NCBI RefSeq assembly: GCF_900403705.1
Contig: NZ_OUNR01000001.1
Coordinates: forward strand, 62,001-126,000
Direction: 5' to 3'
DNA length: 64,000 nucleotides
From: Nitrospira lenta
Lineage (GTDB): Bacteria > Nitrospirota > Nitrospiria > Nitrospirales > Nitrospiraceae
The notes under the pieces are model-generated. The model did not search any database. It was given only the letters and a program-made list of their open reading frames with translations, and was not told the DNA's origin. Of the stretch, positions 18,525 to 27,465 are shown in pieces (positions within the stretch are counted from its first letter, which is position 1; every line of letters starts with the position of its first letter). A program made the translations under genes and the position numbers.

Positions 18525-19697
18525 TCACGGATTTCCCTCCTGGCCTTCTACCATCGGAAGCCAATCGGATCGACCCATGAGGCTTCGCATGAACTCCACG
18601 ATACGAGCGGCGGACGGCACCGCATCGAAGGCCCGCACATGTTCGTATCCGGCGCGGCCCATGCCGACGAGATCGCGGCGAGGAAGATCGAGCAGTTTGA
18701 CGATGGTCTCCGCCGACGCGGCTGCGGCATGCGGATCAATCGACACCCCCGTCACTCCCTCCTTGATCAGATCGCGCGTGGCGGCGGCATGCACGGACGA
18801 TACGACCGGCAGGCTTGCGGCCATGGCTTCGCTGAGTACCAGTCCGAACGCATCGTACAAGGTATGAAACACGAACAGATCCGCACAGGCGAGATACTGC
18901 GGGAGGTCTTCGGACTGCACGTACCCTTCAAAAAACACATGGGGAATGCGCTGTTCATCAACCATCCGTTCCAACGAAGCCCGTTCCGGCCCATCGCCGA
19001 GCATCACCAGACTGACGTCCGGACGAACCTGTGCAGTCCGGCGATAGATCTCCAGCATTTCCCGGCAGCCCTTCCGGGCAATGAGCTGGCCGATGGACAG
19101 CAGAACCACGCCGGGATAGCGGCTCCGGAAGGCCTGATAGCCGGAACTCCGCCTGACGGCGTCCGTTTGTTCATGAATCCTCGACACATCAAATGGCATG
19201 ACCGCCCGCAAGACCCGGCGCGGCGGCGCCCCGTAATGCACAAACGCCTCGCGCGCTACCGAAGATTCCGCAATCGATCCGTGAGCCGACCCGATCACGA
19301 AATGCCTGATCCACCGCCGGAGGCGAGACGACTCGGCGCCATCCTGCAACGTCAGATGCGTCCAGGCCACATACTTCTTTCCAAACAGCCGGCAGTAGAC
19401 GAACGCCGCCACATTCGCCGCGGCAAATCCTCCGCTCAGCACCACGTCTGGATTCAGCCGCCGCAGTGCCCGAATCACTCCATAATTGAGATGAATCGAG
19501 ACATCGGCCCGGCGCGGTCGAAGGTGAAATCCAGGCAGCACCTGCACCTCGAACGGGATCGCCCCCAGCTCCCATTGACGATTTTCTTCCCGCTCAGCCA
19601 TCAAGAGAACCGTCAGCCGGTCCACCTGCCCGGCCATCGCCGCAAACAGCGGGATACGATAGGGGGTCAGAATATTCGTGACGATTGCGAGCTTCAT
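18525..19697 (-). CDS. Glycosyltransferase family 4 (second)
   Basis: 390 residues, GT-B fold. The N-terminus is MKLAIVTNILTPYRIPLFAA. The C-terminal nucleotide-sugar site reads FVFHTLYDAFGLVLSEAMAA, then LPVVSSVHAAATRDLI. Its start overlaps the stop of the flippase gene by four bases (ATGA), so translation is coupled. Function: a sugar transferase in exopolysaccharide repeat-unit assembly; linkage and donor unknown. Confidence 0.85.
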   Translation of the reverse strand: MKLAIVTNILTPYRIPLFAAMAGQVDRLTVLLMAEREENRQWELGAIPFEVQVLPGFHLRPRRADVSIHLNYGVIRALRRLNPDVVLSGGFAAANVAAFVYCRLFGKKYVAWTHLTLQDGAESSRLRRWIRHFVIGSAHGSIAESSVAREAFVHYGAPPRRVLRAVMPFDVSRIHEQTDAVRRSSGYQAFRSRYPGVVLLSIGQLIARKGCREMLEIYRRTAQVRPDVSLVMLGDGPERASLERMVDEQRIPHVFFEGYVQSEDLPQYLACADLFVFHTLYDAFGLVLSEAMAASLPVVSSVHAAATRDLIKEGVTGVSIDPHAAAASAETIVKLLDLPRRDLVGMGRAGYEHVRAFDAVPSAARIVEFMRSLMGRSDWLPMVEGQEGNP

Positions 19698-21211
19698 TTC
19701 GCCCCCCTATTCACGGCCTGGAACGCCCATCGCGCGCCGGTTCCGGCTACCGCCAGCCGTCTCCGGATTGCGTCAACGTCGATAATCCCGGCCGTGACCA
19801 ACACCGCCAGATGCACCAGAACATAGCTGCCGAACAGCCATGGATCGTCGCTCAGCGGAAACATTCTGATGCCGATCACGTACATACAGGAGGGTGCGAA
19901 CAACGCCGCCCATTGCCGACCACTGAGCACCCGAATCTCCGGGAACAGGAATCGAAACATGAAGAGGTTAGAGAGAGAGAAGAGCCCATAGCCTGCCGCC
20001 AGCGACCAGGCAGCTGCTTGAGGCTGGCCGGGGGCCAGCAGCCAGAACACGCCGCCCTGGACGAGCAAGACTGCGACCTGGACGGCGGCGCTATACCACG
20101 ACCGCCCGGATCCTTCGATTGTTTTATAGAGCGCCTCCGTCGCGTAGTACACGGCGAACCCGGCACACATCACCGGAAGCACCAACCCGGAAGCAAGGTC
20201 GCTCCTGCCCAACCAGCGCTGCATCACCGGCTCGGCGAATAATGCGACTCCGATCGCGCCGGGCAACAACGCCCCGAGGGTCCAGCCGATCAGCGGACGC
20301 AGCAGGTCGGCGAGATCCTGATGCCGTCCCGCCAGCAAAGCTGCCGCGCCGAAAAGACCGAGGAGCGGCATCGTCACAACCGACATCAGTTGCGTACATA
20401 TCTTGTACGCAATATCGAAGCTCGCCACTGATGCCAAGTCGGAGGATCGCGCGATCAGGACTTTGTACATCGGCTCGCGCAGCGCGATACAGATTGCGGC
20501 GACCTGTATGCCCAGACCGAATCCCGCCATGGAACGCACAGACTCGTTGAACAATCCGTACCAGCGGAGGGTGATATGCGGAAACCGTCGTCGGACCGTC
20601 CAGAAGAACGCTCCAAAAATAAACACATTCCCACAGAGGCCAGCCCATCCAAGCCCGTACACCGTCGGATCGACAGCGAGCGCAATCAGCGTCGTGGCGA
20701 AATGCACGCCCAACCACGCCAAAAAAATCAGTTGGGATCGGAAGAGCTCCTGATACCCTTCGACGACCGCCTGATACGGCAACGCAAGGAGGCGCCAGAC
20801 CAATCCGGCGATCGTCACCCACAAGACGAAGACGGCGGCCTCCTGGAGAGACGCCGGGACGTTGAGCAGGGCCGGAAACGCCGTCGCCCCCCATGCCGCC
20901 GTTCCCATCACCAGCAACAACGCGATGGCAACATAGCCCCAGAGCGTGACGGAGAAGCACCGCCGAACCTCGTCCGGCTGCTCACGATGCGTCGCGACGT
21001 GATAGACCAGGCTATCTTTGAGACCGAAATCTGTCATGTTCATCAAACTGATGACCAGCGTGCTGAACGTCCAGATGCCGAACTGTTCCGGACCCAAGGC
21101 ATGCAGTACCGCCGGCGTGAGCACCAGATAGACCGGGATCGCCAGGGCGACCCGCAACAGGCCCGCCATCGATCCATGAAATAACTGCTGCTGGAGGGCC
21201 GATACATTCAT
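19694..21211 (-). CDS. Wzx-like oligosaccharide flippase (MOP superfamily)
   Basis: 505 residues with about twelve to fourteen hydrophobic helices and the family opening LRVALAIPVYLVLTPAVLHALGPEQFG, followed by FGLKDSLVYHVATHREQPDE. MOP/PST flippases move lipid-linked repeat units across the inner membrane. It sits between two GT4 genes with four-base overlaps on both sides (19694-19697 and 21208-21211), a tight operon arrangement. Together with the ligase-like gene at 23474 and the Wzz at 7013 it points to a Wzx/Wzy-dependent pathway. Confidence 0.8.
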   Translation of the reverse strand: MNVSALQQQLFHGSMAGLLRVALAIPVYLVLTPAVLHALGPEQFGIWTFSTLVISLMNMTDFGLKDSLVYHVATHREQPDEVRRCFSVTLWGYVAIALLLVMGTAAWGATAFPALLNVPASLQEAAVFVLWVTIAGLVWRLLALPYQAVVEGYQELFRSQLIFLAWLGVHFATTLIALAVDPTVYGLGWAGLCGNVFIFGAFFWTVRRRFPHITLRWYGLFNESVRSMAGFGLGIQVAAICIALREPMYKVLIARSSDLASVASFDIAYKICTQLMSVVTMPLLGLFGAAALLAGRHQDLADLLRPLIGWTLGALLPGAIGVALFAEPVMQRWLGRSDLASGLVLPVMCAGFAVYYATEALYKTIEGSGRSWYSAAVQVAVLLVQGGVFWLLAPGQPQAAAWSLAAGYGLFSLSNLFMFRFLFPEIRVLSGRQWAALFAPSCMYVIGIRMFPLSDDPWLFGSYVLVHLAVLVTAGIIDVDAIRRRLAVAGTGARWAFQAVNRGAK

Positions 21212-22314
21212 TGAAGTCTAGGTTCGAGGTCGCAGGCAACCGGCTGCATGAGGTTCAGATAGCCGGTCATGAACCGGCCCGTCGCAAACTCCCGTTGCGC
21301 ATGCAGCCGCGCGCGCGCACCCATACCGCGTGCATCGGCTGGCCGGTCGATCAGCCATTGCAGCCGTGCGGCAAGATCCACGGCGTTGCCCGGCTCATAT
21401 AATAATCCGCACTCTCCGTCGACGATCAATTCGGGATGGGAGCCGGCCTCGGCGATCACGACCGGAAGCCCCGCGAGCATCGCCTCGACGACCGCGATGC
21501 CGAATCCTTCGTCGACGCAGGGATTGACATAGAGATCCATCACTCCAAGCAAATCCCCAGGATCCCGATACCCGGCGAATCGCACCAGCGCCTCCAGATG
21601 CCGCGTTCGCACGAGCGCCTCCAGCCGTGCGCGCTCAGGCCCGTCGCCGACCAGCACCAATTTGACGTGAGGGTTGGATCGTCTCAGGAGGTCGATCGCC
21701 AGAATCAACGACGACTGATCGCGCTCCGGAATCAGCCCGCCGATATGTCCGATGACCAGATCGGTCTCGCTGAGGCCGAGTTCTGTTCGAATCGCGTGCG
21801 CAGGCGTGGTTGCCAGGCGTTCTACCACAGGGTCATGGAGATGGCAGAGCCGGCCGGCAATGCCGGGATAGGCCGCTTGAATCGTGCGCAGTGTATAGAG
21901 TGAATTACAAATGACCCGGTCGACCCGGGGCATGATAGCCTGGGCCGCAAGCCGCCCGATGCCCTGGCGATAGTGCGCGCTGCTGTGTTCATGATGAATG
22001 AGCGGAAGGCCGTGCCGTTTGGCCGCGAGATAGCCCGTAATCAATCCGCGGGTATGATGCGAACACACCACATCCGGCCGCTCCTCTTCGATGGCCCGGT
22101 CGAGCGCCCGGACAATGCGCACCGGCGAAACCGAGCCGACTTGACGGACAGGCGAACCCAATCGACTGACGACCTCGTCCAACGCCGCCGGCTGAAACAC
22201 GATGAAGACCAACCGGCCCCGCTCCGGGTCAACCGCTTCCGCAAGACGGAGCAGCTTGACCGGCACACCGCCGAAGGGCGTCATGACTTCCACTATGTGC
22301 AGCATCGTCAGCAT
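21208..22314 (-). CDS. Glycosyltransferase family 4 (third)
   Basis: 368 residues, GT-B fold. The N-terminal glycine loop is HIVEVMTPFGGVPVKLLRLA. The C-terminal half has IGHIGGLIPERDQSSLILAI, VLVGDGPERARLEALV and PCVDEGFGIAVVEAMLAGLP. GGGGAG lies five bases before ATG 22314. The upstream hydrolase gene ends 23 bases before the start. Role: cytoplasmic assembly of the exopolysaccharide repeat; substrate unknown. Confidence 0.85.
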   Translation of the reverse strand: MLTMLHIVEVMTPFGGVPVKLLRLAEAVDPERGRLVFIVFQPAALDEVVSRLGSPVRQVGSVSPVRIVRALDRAIEEERPDVVCSHHTRGLITGYLAAKRHGLPLIHHEHSSAHYRQGIGRLAAQAIMPRVDRVICNSLYTLRTIQAAYPGIAGRLCHLHDPVVERLATTPAHAIRTELGLSETDLVIGHIGGLIPERDQSSLILAIDLLRRSNPHVKLVLVGDGPERARLEALVRTRHLEALVRFAGYRDPGDLLGVMDLYVNPCVDEGFGIAVVEAMLAGLPVVIAEAGSHPELIVDGECGLLYEPGNAVDLAARLQWLIDRPADARGMGARARLHAQREFATGRFMTGYLNLMQPVACDLEPRLQ

Positions 22315-22337
22315 CTCGACTCCCCTTCGCCACGGGC

Positions 22338-23477
22338 TCAGCGGATTGGGACATCCCTCGGCGCGCCCAGATCATCGGCCGGCCTGCGCCGATCGAATAA
22401 CTTCAAGGCCTCGACCTGCTCGTCGGACAGTTGATTGTAGAGATACAACGCCACACCGGATTGAGGCCAACGGGACGCAATCCCATGGAAGGTGTCTAGG
22501 AGCCATCGTCCGGACCGCGGCAACGCGCCGTCTTGAACGAGATCGTAGTTGCCGGCAATAATCGTCAACCGGTCCGGATTCTTGAGGCGCGACCGGACCG
22601 CCTCCGTGCCGGGACCGTTGATGGATTTGTCGTAGTCCATGCGGAACAGGACGTCGATATACCCGCGATTCACCCACTCCACACTGTTCTGTCCGTTGAG
22701 ATAATCCGTCAGATCCGGATAGGCATCGGCGCTGATGAGCACGCGCGGCTTGACGGCCCGCACCGCCTCGCCGATCTTCCGAACCAGGCCGGTGACGGCC
22801 GATTCTTGATATTCGATCAGCGATGGAACCATTCGAGGCGCCACTCGAAACAATAGCGCGTCCTTTTCGAGATCCCGCTGATACCGGGCGTGATATTCGT
22901 CCCCACATGTCGCCGTACGACACATGCCCATGGCACGGATATAGTCGAGGTTGACGCCGTCGACATCGTAGTTGTTCACGACCTCGACGATCAGATCTGT
23001 GATCCACGCGCGGAACCGGGGATTATGAATATCGAAGATGCCGAGCTTGCCACCCTCCAGCACCCCCTGCAGCGCAAACTCCGGGAACAGGTCGGACCGG
23101 CGGAGGACGACGGTGAACCACGGATGCACTTCGATCCCCAGTGCATGCGCTTTCTCGATCACATAGCGAAGCGGATCGAAGCCCGTCGCCGCCTGCGCCG
23201 TCAGCGCGCGATCCCATGGAGCCAATCGGGAGGGCCACGTCGTGCCTGCGCCATACCACACGACCGGAATATACACATTGAATCCGGCCTCTTTGATGCG
23301 ACTCAAGGTGCGATCGGCGGCTTCGCGGGTCGTCCAGAATTGAAACGTTTCATCCAGGATCGCGCGCTTTCCGGCCATTGGGGCCACGACGCTCCCTTGT
23401 GAAGGTTGCGCGCCTGCACTCAACGGACCCGCTGCGATCACACACCCGATGGCGCATGCGAGGAGTAACCTGGTCAC
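22338..23477 (-). CDS. GHL10-type glycoside hydrolase-like protein, secreted
   Basis: About 379 residues. After a signal peptide (LLLACAIGCVIAAGPLSAGAQ) comes a TIM-barrel domain of the GHL10/DUF187 type: AADRTLSRIKEAGFNVYIPV, LGIEVHPWFTVVLRR, DVDGVNLDYIRAMG and ISADAYPDLTDYL. Members act on, or bind, polysaccharides outside the cytoplasm. Inside an exopolysaccharide operon it may trim or release the polymer. The start is GTG 23477, which overlaps the stop of the upstream ligase-like gene (GTGA) and has GAGAGG upstream. The longer frame to 23735 lies in the ligase gene and is rejected. Confidence 0.75.
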   Translation of the reverse strand: MTRLLLACAIGCVIAAGPLSAGAQPSQGSVVAPMAGKRAILDETFQFWTTREAADRTLSRIKEAGFNVYIPVVWYGAGTTWPSRLAPWDRALTAQAATGFDPLRYVIEKAHALGIEVHPWFTVVLRRSDLFPEFALQGVLEGGKLGIFDIHNPRFRAWITDLIVEVVNNYDVDGVNLDYIRAMGMCRTATCGDEYHARYQRDLEKDALLFRVAPRMVPSLIEYQESAVTGLVRKIGEAVRAVKPRVLISADAYPDLTDYLNGQNSVEWVNRGYIDVLFRMDYDKSINGPGTEAVRSRLKNPDRLTIIAGNYDLVQDGALPRSGRWLLDTFHGIASRWPQSGVALYLYNQLSDEQVEALKLFDRRRPADDLGAPRDVPIR

Positions 23478-24793
23478 CGCCACGCCTCTCTCGACTGCAC
23501 CAGCGGAAAGCGTCTGGGCTCCGGAGTCGCTGGCGAAGAGACCCGCTCCGTCTCCACTTCCAGTGGGGTCTCTCTGTTGAGAGAGTCTGCTTGTACTGGC
23601 GAAGAGACTGGCGATGCCAGGGAAGGAAGCGTGAGCGCTAGCACCGTGACATACCAAAACCACACTCCGTGCAGCACCGCCGCGCCAAAGATCACGGTTT
23701 CGCCGAGGTTGGCGATGGCCAGAAACAGGAGGCAATAGAACTCAGCGGCATATTGTTTCGCGCCGTCGTACCGGAGAAAACACAGCAGCGCAGAGACAAT
23801 CACCGCCACATACAACGCCGCGCCAATTCCTCCTGAGTCCAAGAGGGCCTGTACGTATCCATTGTGAAGAGTGACCGCGCCCTGGGACGGTGAGTTGGAC
23901 GATGCGCTCCCCGTCCCCCTCCATCCGCTTTCACTGAGCACCACCCCGCCGGCCGTGAACCCGTAGCCCAGCCATGGATGCTCCCAGTACCGTTCAAGCG
24001 CCTGAGTCCACATCGCAGTACGGCCCGAGAGATTTTCAAGCGAACCCTGCCTGAATATCTTGGCCCGCTGCTCCGACGTCACCTGCGTGCCGACGACGAT
24101 CCCCAGGCAGAGGACCGCCACAATCAGCGCGGCAACCATCGGCACGAATGTCCGGCTCCAGCGCACATACCGAATTCCCATCGCACCCATACTGACGACG
24201 GCCGCGACCCAGAAGGTTCGCGAGCCGGTCAGAAAGAGACAGGGAAGACTTGCTGCGATGCCGACCGCTCGTATGCTCCAATGCCACGGGACAAACAGGC
24301 AGAGTCCGAGCAGGAGTCCGGAGGCGGCGCCCATCATCGCCGGCTTGCTAAACACGCCCCGAAAGCGAGGCCCTTCGAACGTCTGTTCAAACGTAAAAGC
24401 CGGATACCACACCCGCAACAACAGGCTGACAAGACACACCACGGTCAGGGCAATGAGCATGGTCCGGGCCACTAAGAGGGGTTGCCGAACATCCAGTTTT
24501 GCCGCATCCAGAAAGGCCAATGCGAACAGAAGAATCGCGGCCAACGCCAGCACTTGCAAGGAGACAAACCACGGACTCGCGACTTGGGGAATGGCAAATA
24601 CCAAGGCGGCGAAATACAGCCCCAGCACCAGATGCCACCGGTTGAAGATACGGCCGCCGGATAAAGCAAGCCATCCTCCGCCGACAACTAACGCCGTCCC
24701 TTCGGACAAGGCGCGGAGCACGAATCGGTCTCCAAGCGGCGTGGCATCCTTTGCCAACAGAGCCACAATCAGTAGCGCAAACGCGATGAGCAT
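23474..24793 (-). CDS. O-antigen ligase/Wzy-like membrane protein
   Basis: About 439 residues with ten or more hydrophobic helices and a long periplasmic loop near the C-terminal half carrying the Wzy_C pattern: RTAMWTQALERYWEHPWLGYG, then TLHNGYVQALLDSGGIGAALYV. The family polymerises or ligates lipid-linked glycans in the periplasm. ATG 24793 has GAAGGG upstream; the longer frame begins with TTG at 24826. It is the first gene of the minus-strand exopolysaccharide operon, behind a divergent intergenic region. Confidence 0.8.
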   Translation of the reverse strand: MLIAFALLIVALLAKDATPLGDRFVLRALSEGTALVVGGGWLALSGGRIFNRWHLVLGLYFAALVFAIPQVASPWFVSLQVLALAAILLFALAFLDAAKLDVRQPLLVARTMLIALTVVCLVSLLLRVWYPAFTFEQTFEGPRFRGVFSKPAMMGAASGLLLGLCLFVPWHWSIRAVGIAASLPCLFLTGSRTFWVAAVVSMGAMGIRYVRWSRTFVPMVAALIVAVLCLGIVVGTQVTSEQRAKIFRQGSLENLSGRTAMWTQALERYWEHPWLGYGFTAGGVVLSESGWRGTGSASSNSPSQGAVTLHNGYVQALLDSGGIGAALYVAVIVSALLCFLRYDGAKQYAAEFYCLLFLAIANLGETVIFGAAVLHGVWFWYVTVLALTLPSLASPVSSPVQADSLNRETPLEVETERVSSPATPEPRRFPLVQSREAWR

Positions 24794-24881
24794 GGAACCT
24801 ATCCCTTCACCGGCCCCACCAGACAAGCCACCGGCAAGACCAGTCGAGGGGGCGTCCCCTCAGAACCCTACTCCTTCGCTG

Positions 24882-24896
24882 TTACAAATTCGTTAA
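24882..24896 (-). promoter_or_regulatory. TTAAC-N5-TGTAA variant of the palindromic site, upstream of the Wzy-led operon
   Basis: On the minus strand it reads TTAACGAATTTGTAA, two mismatches from TTRAC-N5-GTTAA. It lies 89 bases before ATG 24793, a distance like that of the site at 17262-17276 before the GT26 gene. Confidence 0.3.
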
Positions 24897-25152
24897 GCCC
24901 TGCTTACCGACAGTCGAAATCTCCCTCACCCTGATGAACGATCACCTCTAGGGTCGGTACGGAACAGGATACGCCAAGACCAGCATGGAACCCGTATCGT
25001 TCGAAAAGCCTGGGCGGGATGCGGAATTAAAAACACCCGGCTTGAGAAGCAAATGGCTGAGGAAGACACCTTGCGGCATCCAGATAGGATGACGATACGC
25101 ATTCAGAACGGCCTCACTCGGCAAGTCCCAGGACAATTCCTCTGCGTCATTT

Positions 25153-25167
25153 TTAACCAACTGTTTA
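25153..25167 (+). promoter_or_regulatory. TTAAC-N5-GTTTA variant of the palindromic site, upstream of the divergent secreted protein
   Basis: It reads TTAACCAACTGTTTA, differing from the best palindrome at one arm base and one inner base. It lies 58 bases before ATG 25225. With the site at 24882 it would allow one regulator to act on both divergent units. Confidence 0.3.
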
Positions 25168-25224
25168 CAGACCCTCGCAGCTCGTTGTGATAGACAGAAG
25201 CCTCATAGAGCGACGGCTTTACCC

Positions 25225-26277
25225 ATGGATACTGGTGAACACATGCATACTGGCCCCTCCGTGACAGTGCGGCTCAGCATTCTCCTCTGCACCCTGCTCT
25301 CGTGCTCCGTGACTTCCGTCGAGCAGGCCGATGCCGTCGGCCCGGTGGCCTATCGGGACTGCTCGCTATCGTGGAATCCAAATGCCGAATCCGATCTGGC
25401 CGGCTACCGTCTGTATCTGGGACGCAGCGCAAACCGCCTCGACCGGATGATGGACATTGGCCTACGCACCAGCATCCGATGCTCGGATGTCGGCGCGGCG
25501 GCCAACGGGCAATGGTTCGGCACGGTGACCGCCTACGATCACAACGGAAACGAAAGCGCGCCGGCGCAAGCGGTCCCGTTTGAGATCGCCGGATGGCCGG
25601 ACCCGGCGCTTTCGACGGAGATTCTTGAACCGTCGTCGACGCGGTTTGTGAATACACCACTGGGAGCGCTCCTCGTCTGGGACGATCTCAATGCGCCGCT
25701 GGTGTCTCACCGAGTTGAAATAGCCAGCTCGCTGACTCCAACGTGGACCACTGCCATCGTGCAACCTCCTGGAGTCCCGACGTTTTCCTATTTTCAGATG
25801 ACCGACGCAGAATGGGTCTGTTACCGGGTCCGGGGGGAACGAGGAGCGCTCGTCTCTGATTGGGCGAAGGCCGGCGGGCCGGACGACAAGCAATTCTGCG
25901 CACAACCGACGCCGCTCACAACCATTGAGCAGCCGATCCTTGCGCCGACGATCCTAGACGAACCGGAATCGGCTCGACTGACCGCATTCCATCACGGCTT
26001 CACCCTCTCGTGGGGACATCCCGATGCTCTTACTGGTCCCTCTTATAGGATTGAAGTCAGCGGGTCGCTCGATCTTCGCTGGACACCTCTGGCGTTGTTA
26101 CCGCCCGGCGCCAATGAATTCCGTTACTATCGCGCACTCGATGCCGAATGGGTGTGCCTCAGAGTCAGGGCGGAAGTAGGGCGTGCCGTCTCTCTGTGGG
26201 CTGTGGCGGGGGGCCCGAATGATCGACAAATCTGCTTCAAGCCGTATTCTCCCATCCCCGCCATTCCCAGCCGATAA
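25225..26277 (+). CDS. Secreted protein with fibronectin-III-like domain and a duplicated C-terminal module
   Basis: 350 residues. After a signal peptide (VRLSILLCTLLSCSVTSVEQA) a fibronectin-III-like segment (about 45-115; CSLSWNPNAESDLAGYRLYLG) is followed by two related modules of about 110 residues. Their ends match closely: AEWVCYRVRGERGALVSDWA plus AGGPDDKQFC, and AEWVCLRVRAEVGRAVSLWA plus AGGPNDRQIC. No enzyme motif is visible; a binding role at the surface or in the periplasm is likely. It is divergent from the exopolysaccharide operon and next to a PEP-CTERM protein, so it may belong to the same surface system. ATG 25243 is an alternative start. Confidence 0.65.
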   Translation: MDTGEHMHTGPSVTVRLSILLCTLLSCSVTSVEQADAVGPVAYRDCSLSWNPNAESDLAGYRLYLGRSANRLDRMMDIGLRTSIRCSDVGAAANGQWFGTVTAYDHNGNESAPAQAVPFEIAGWPDPALSTEILEPSSTRFVNTPLGALLVWDDLNAPLVSHRVEIASSLTPTWTTAIVQPPGVPTFSYFQMTDAEWVCYRVRGERGALVSDWAKAGGPDDKQFCAQPTPLTTIEQPILAPTILDEPESARLTAFHHGFTLSWGHPDALTGPSYRIEVSGSLDLRWTPLALLPPGANEFRYYRALDAEWVCLRVRAEVGRAVSLWAVAGGPNDRQICFKPYSPIPAIPSR

Positions 26278-26305
26278 GCCATCTGCGTGGCCACTCCGAA
26301 CGGGC

Positions 26306-26332
26306 CGGGAGGAGCGCTTTCCGCTCCTCCCG
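26306..26332 (+). terminator. Strong hairpin after the secreted-protein gene
   Basis: A perfect 11-base stem (CGGGAGGAGCG and its complement) with a five-base loop begins 29 bases after the stop at 26277. No T-run follows, so it is either a non-canonical terminator or an mRNA 3'-end stabiliser. Confidence 0.5.
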
Positions 26333-26432
26333 ATAGTGGACAGCGGTACGTCTATTCGACCAAACCACGACTAGCAGACTCACGCATCACATCTTCCGAG
26401 AACGCCGCTGCCGGACTTTTTTCATCGCCAGG

Positions 26433-27080
26433 CTAGGCCGCCAGCTCACGGCGTTTCTTCCAGGCGAATCCGCCGACGCCCATCGCCCCGCTGGCAAACA
26501 ACAGGAACGCAGCAGGAACCGGCACTGGCGCCGGGGTTAATCCGACCGCCTTGCCTTGCAGGAAGAACGTGGCATTCCGGTCGTGCTCACCCTTGCGGGA
26601 CCACTCGTGCTCGCCCTTGAATCCACCACGCTCAAACGCATGCGTCCAAGACAGGCTGAATTCCGAGGTCTCCTGATTGAATAAACCCTTGGCAAGACCG
26701 CCGATGTTCCAGGCATGCACCTCGCTCCCGCGCGACCAGCCAAAGAACAATGATGAGAGATCAACGCTCAGTGACGCCCCAGTGATCGTGGCGGAGGGCG
26801 CCGGAGCGCCGGTCATACCGCTGGTAAAGAGCGAATACGTAGTGCATTGCTTGTTGATCGGATCCACGATCTCCGTCATCGACTGAAACGAGCCTAGCTT
26901 AATGATCCCGTCACGGTCGAACAGCCGATCGAGCGTACGGCCATGCTCGCCGCCCCAATTCACAGCGCCCGAGGTAAATTCCAATTGACCGATCGAGATT
27001 GCATGGGCACGCCCCTCCAGTCCCACGAGCGACATCATCACCGTTGCGGCCACCGCTGCCAGTACAAGTAAACCCTTCAT
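26433..27080 (-). CDS. PEP-CTERM/VPLPA-type sorting-signal protein, candidate exosortase substrate
   Basis: 215 residues. A signal peptide MKGLLVLAAVAATVMMSLVG is followed by a beta-rich body (GQLEFTSGAVNWGGEHGR, SLSVDLSSLFFGWSRG). The sorting signal at the end reads VPVPAAFLLFASGAMGVGGF, then AWKKRRELAA: a short Pro motif, a hydrophobic helix and a basic tail. The motif is the VPLPA-like variant rather than VPEP. It would be exported and processed by the exosortase at 14717-16357. AAAGGAGTTCGCG before ATG 27080 fixes the start; a longer frame to 27158 has no such support. Confidence 0.85.
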   Translation of the reverse strand: MKGLLVLAAVAATVMMSLVGLEGRAHAISIGQLEFTSGAVNWGGEHGRTLDRLFDRDGIIKLGSFQSMTEIVDPINKQCTTYSLFTSGMTGAPAPSATITGASLSVDLSSLFFGWSRGSEVHAWNIGGLAKGLFNQETSEFSLSWTHAFERGGFKGEHEWSRKGEHDRNATFFLQGKAVGLTPAPVPVPAAFLLFASGAMGVGGFAWKKRRELAA

Positions 27081-27465
27081 CGCGAACTCCTTTTGTTGTG
27101 AGACAAACTCCGTGAGTTCGCCCCGGTGTAAATGTGAAGACAACCCGATACGCGTCAATTAGTTCGTCATACGTCCCCTTTGGGAACGAGCCTCGAACAG
27201 AAGCATCCCCGCAAACCCATTGTAGAAGCCAATAGTGAGACTTGCGTAAACTTTGGATCTTGACTCGATTAACTTTTCGTCAAGATTTTGGCCCACGCGC
27301 CCTCCGCCCCATCACAGGCCGACGACACATGGAGGGGATACGCCTTCCCCGTCGCGGCTTCAGATGCAGAGGGGCAGGGTGGCTGTCGCGACTTTGGTAC
27401 GGCGAGCCGCATTCGGCGCTTGAGGCGCCCAATGCAGTGGTGTAAGGTATTGACACGTATTGAAT
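27081..27465. other. Intergenic region between the PEP-CTERM gene and tRNA-Arg
   Basis: About 385 bases without a gene I can support. It holds the TTGAC-N5-GTTAA site at 27269-27283. Overlapping it is an inverted repeat ATCTTGAC (27257-27264) and GTCAAGAT (27279-27286). A 67-codon plus frame here has no recognisable features. Confidence 0.5.
27269..27283 (-). promoter_or_regulatory. TTGAC-N5-GTTAA site upstream of the PEP-CTERM gene
   Basis: It reads TTGACGAAAAGTTAA on the minus strand, 189 bases before ATG 27080. It shares the arms of the sites at 17262-17276 and 61027-61041 and lies within a further 8-base inverted repeat (27257-27286). Confidence 0.35.

Larger units (their letters stand above)
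24794..25224. other. Divergent intergenic region between the exopolysaccharide operon and a secreted-protein gene
   Basis: About 430 bases with no convincing gene; a 70-codon minus frame at 24948-25160 has no family look. It holds two copies of the TTRAC-N5-GTTAA-like site, one 89 bases before the operon start (24882-24896, two mismatches) and one before the plus-strand gene (25153-25167, two mismatches). TTTACA (plus, 25164-25169) could be a -35 for the plus gene. Confidence 0.5.

Noticed and set aside
24948-25160. A 70-codon minus-strand frame in the divergent intergenic region
   Set aside because: No ribosome site and no recognisable motif; the DNA is better explained as regulatory.
27450-27455. 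TTGACA before tRNA-Arg as its -35 box
   Set aside because: The matching -10 would fall inside the tRNA, so the promoter must lie further upstream.
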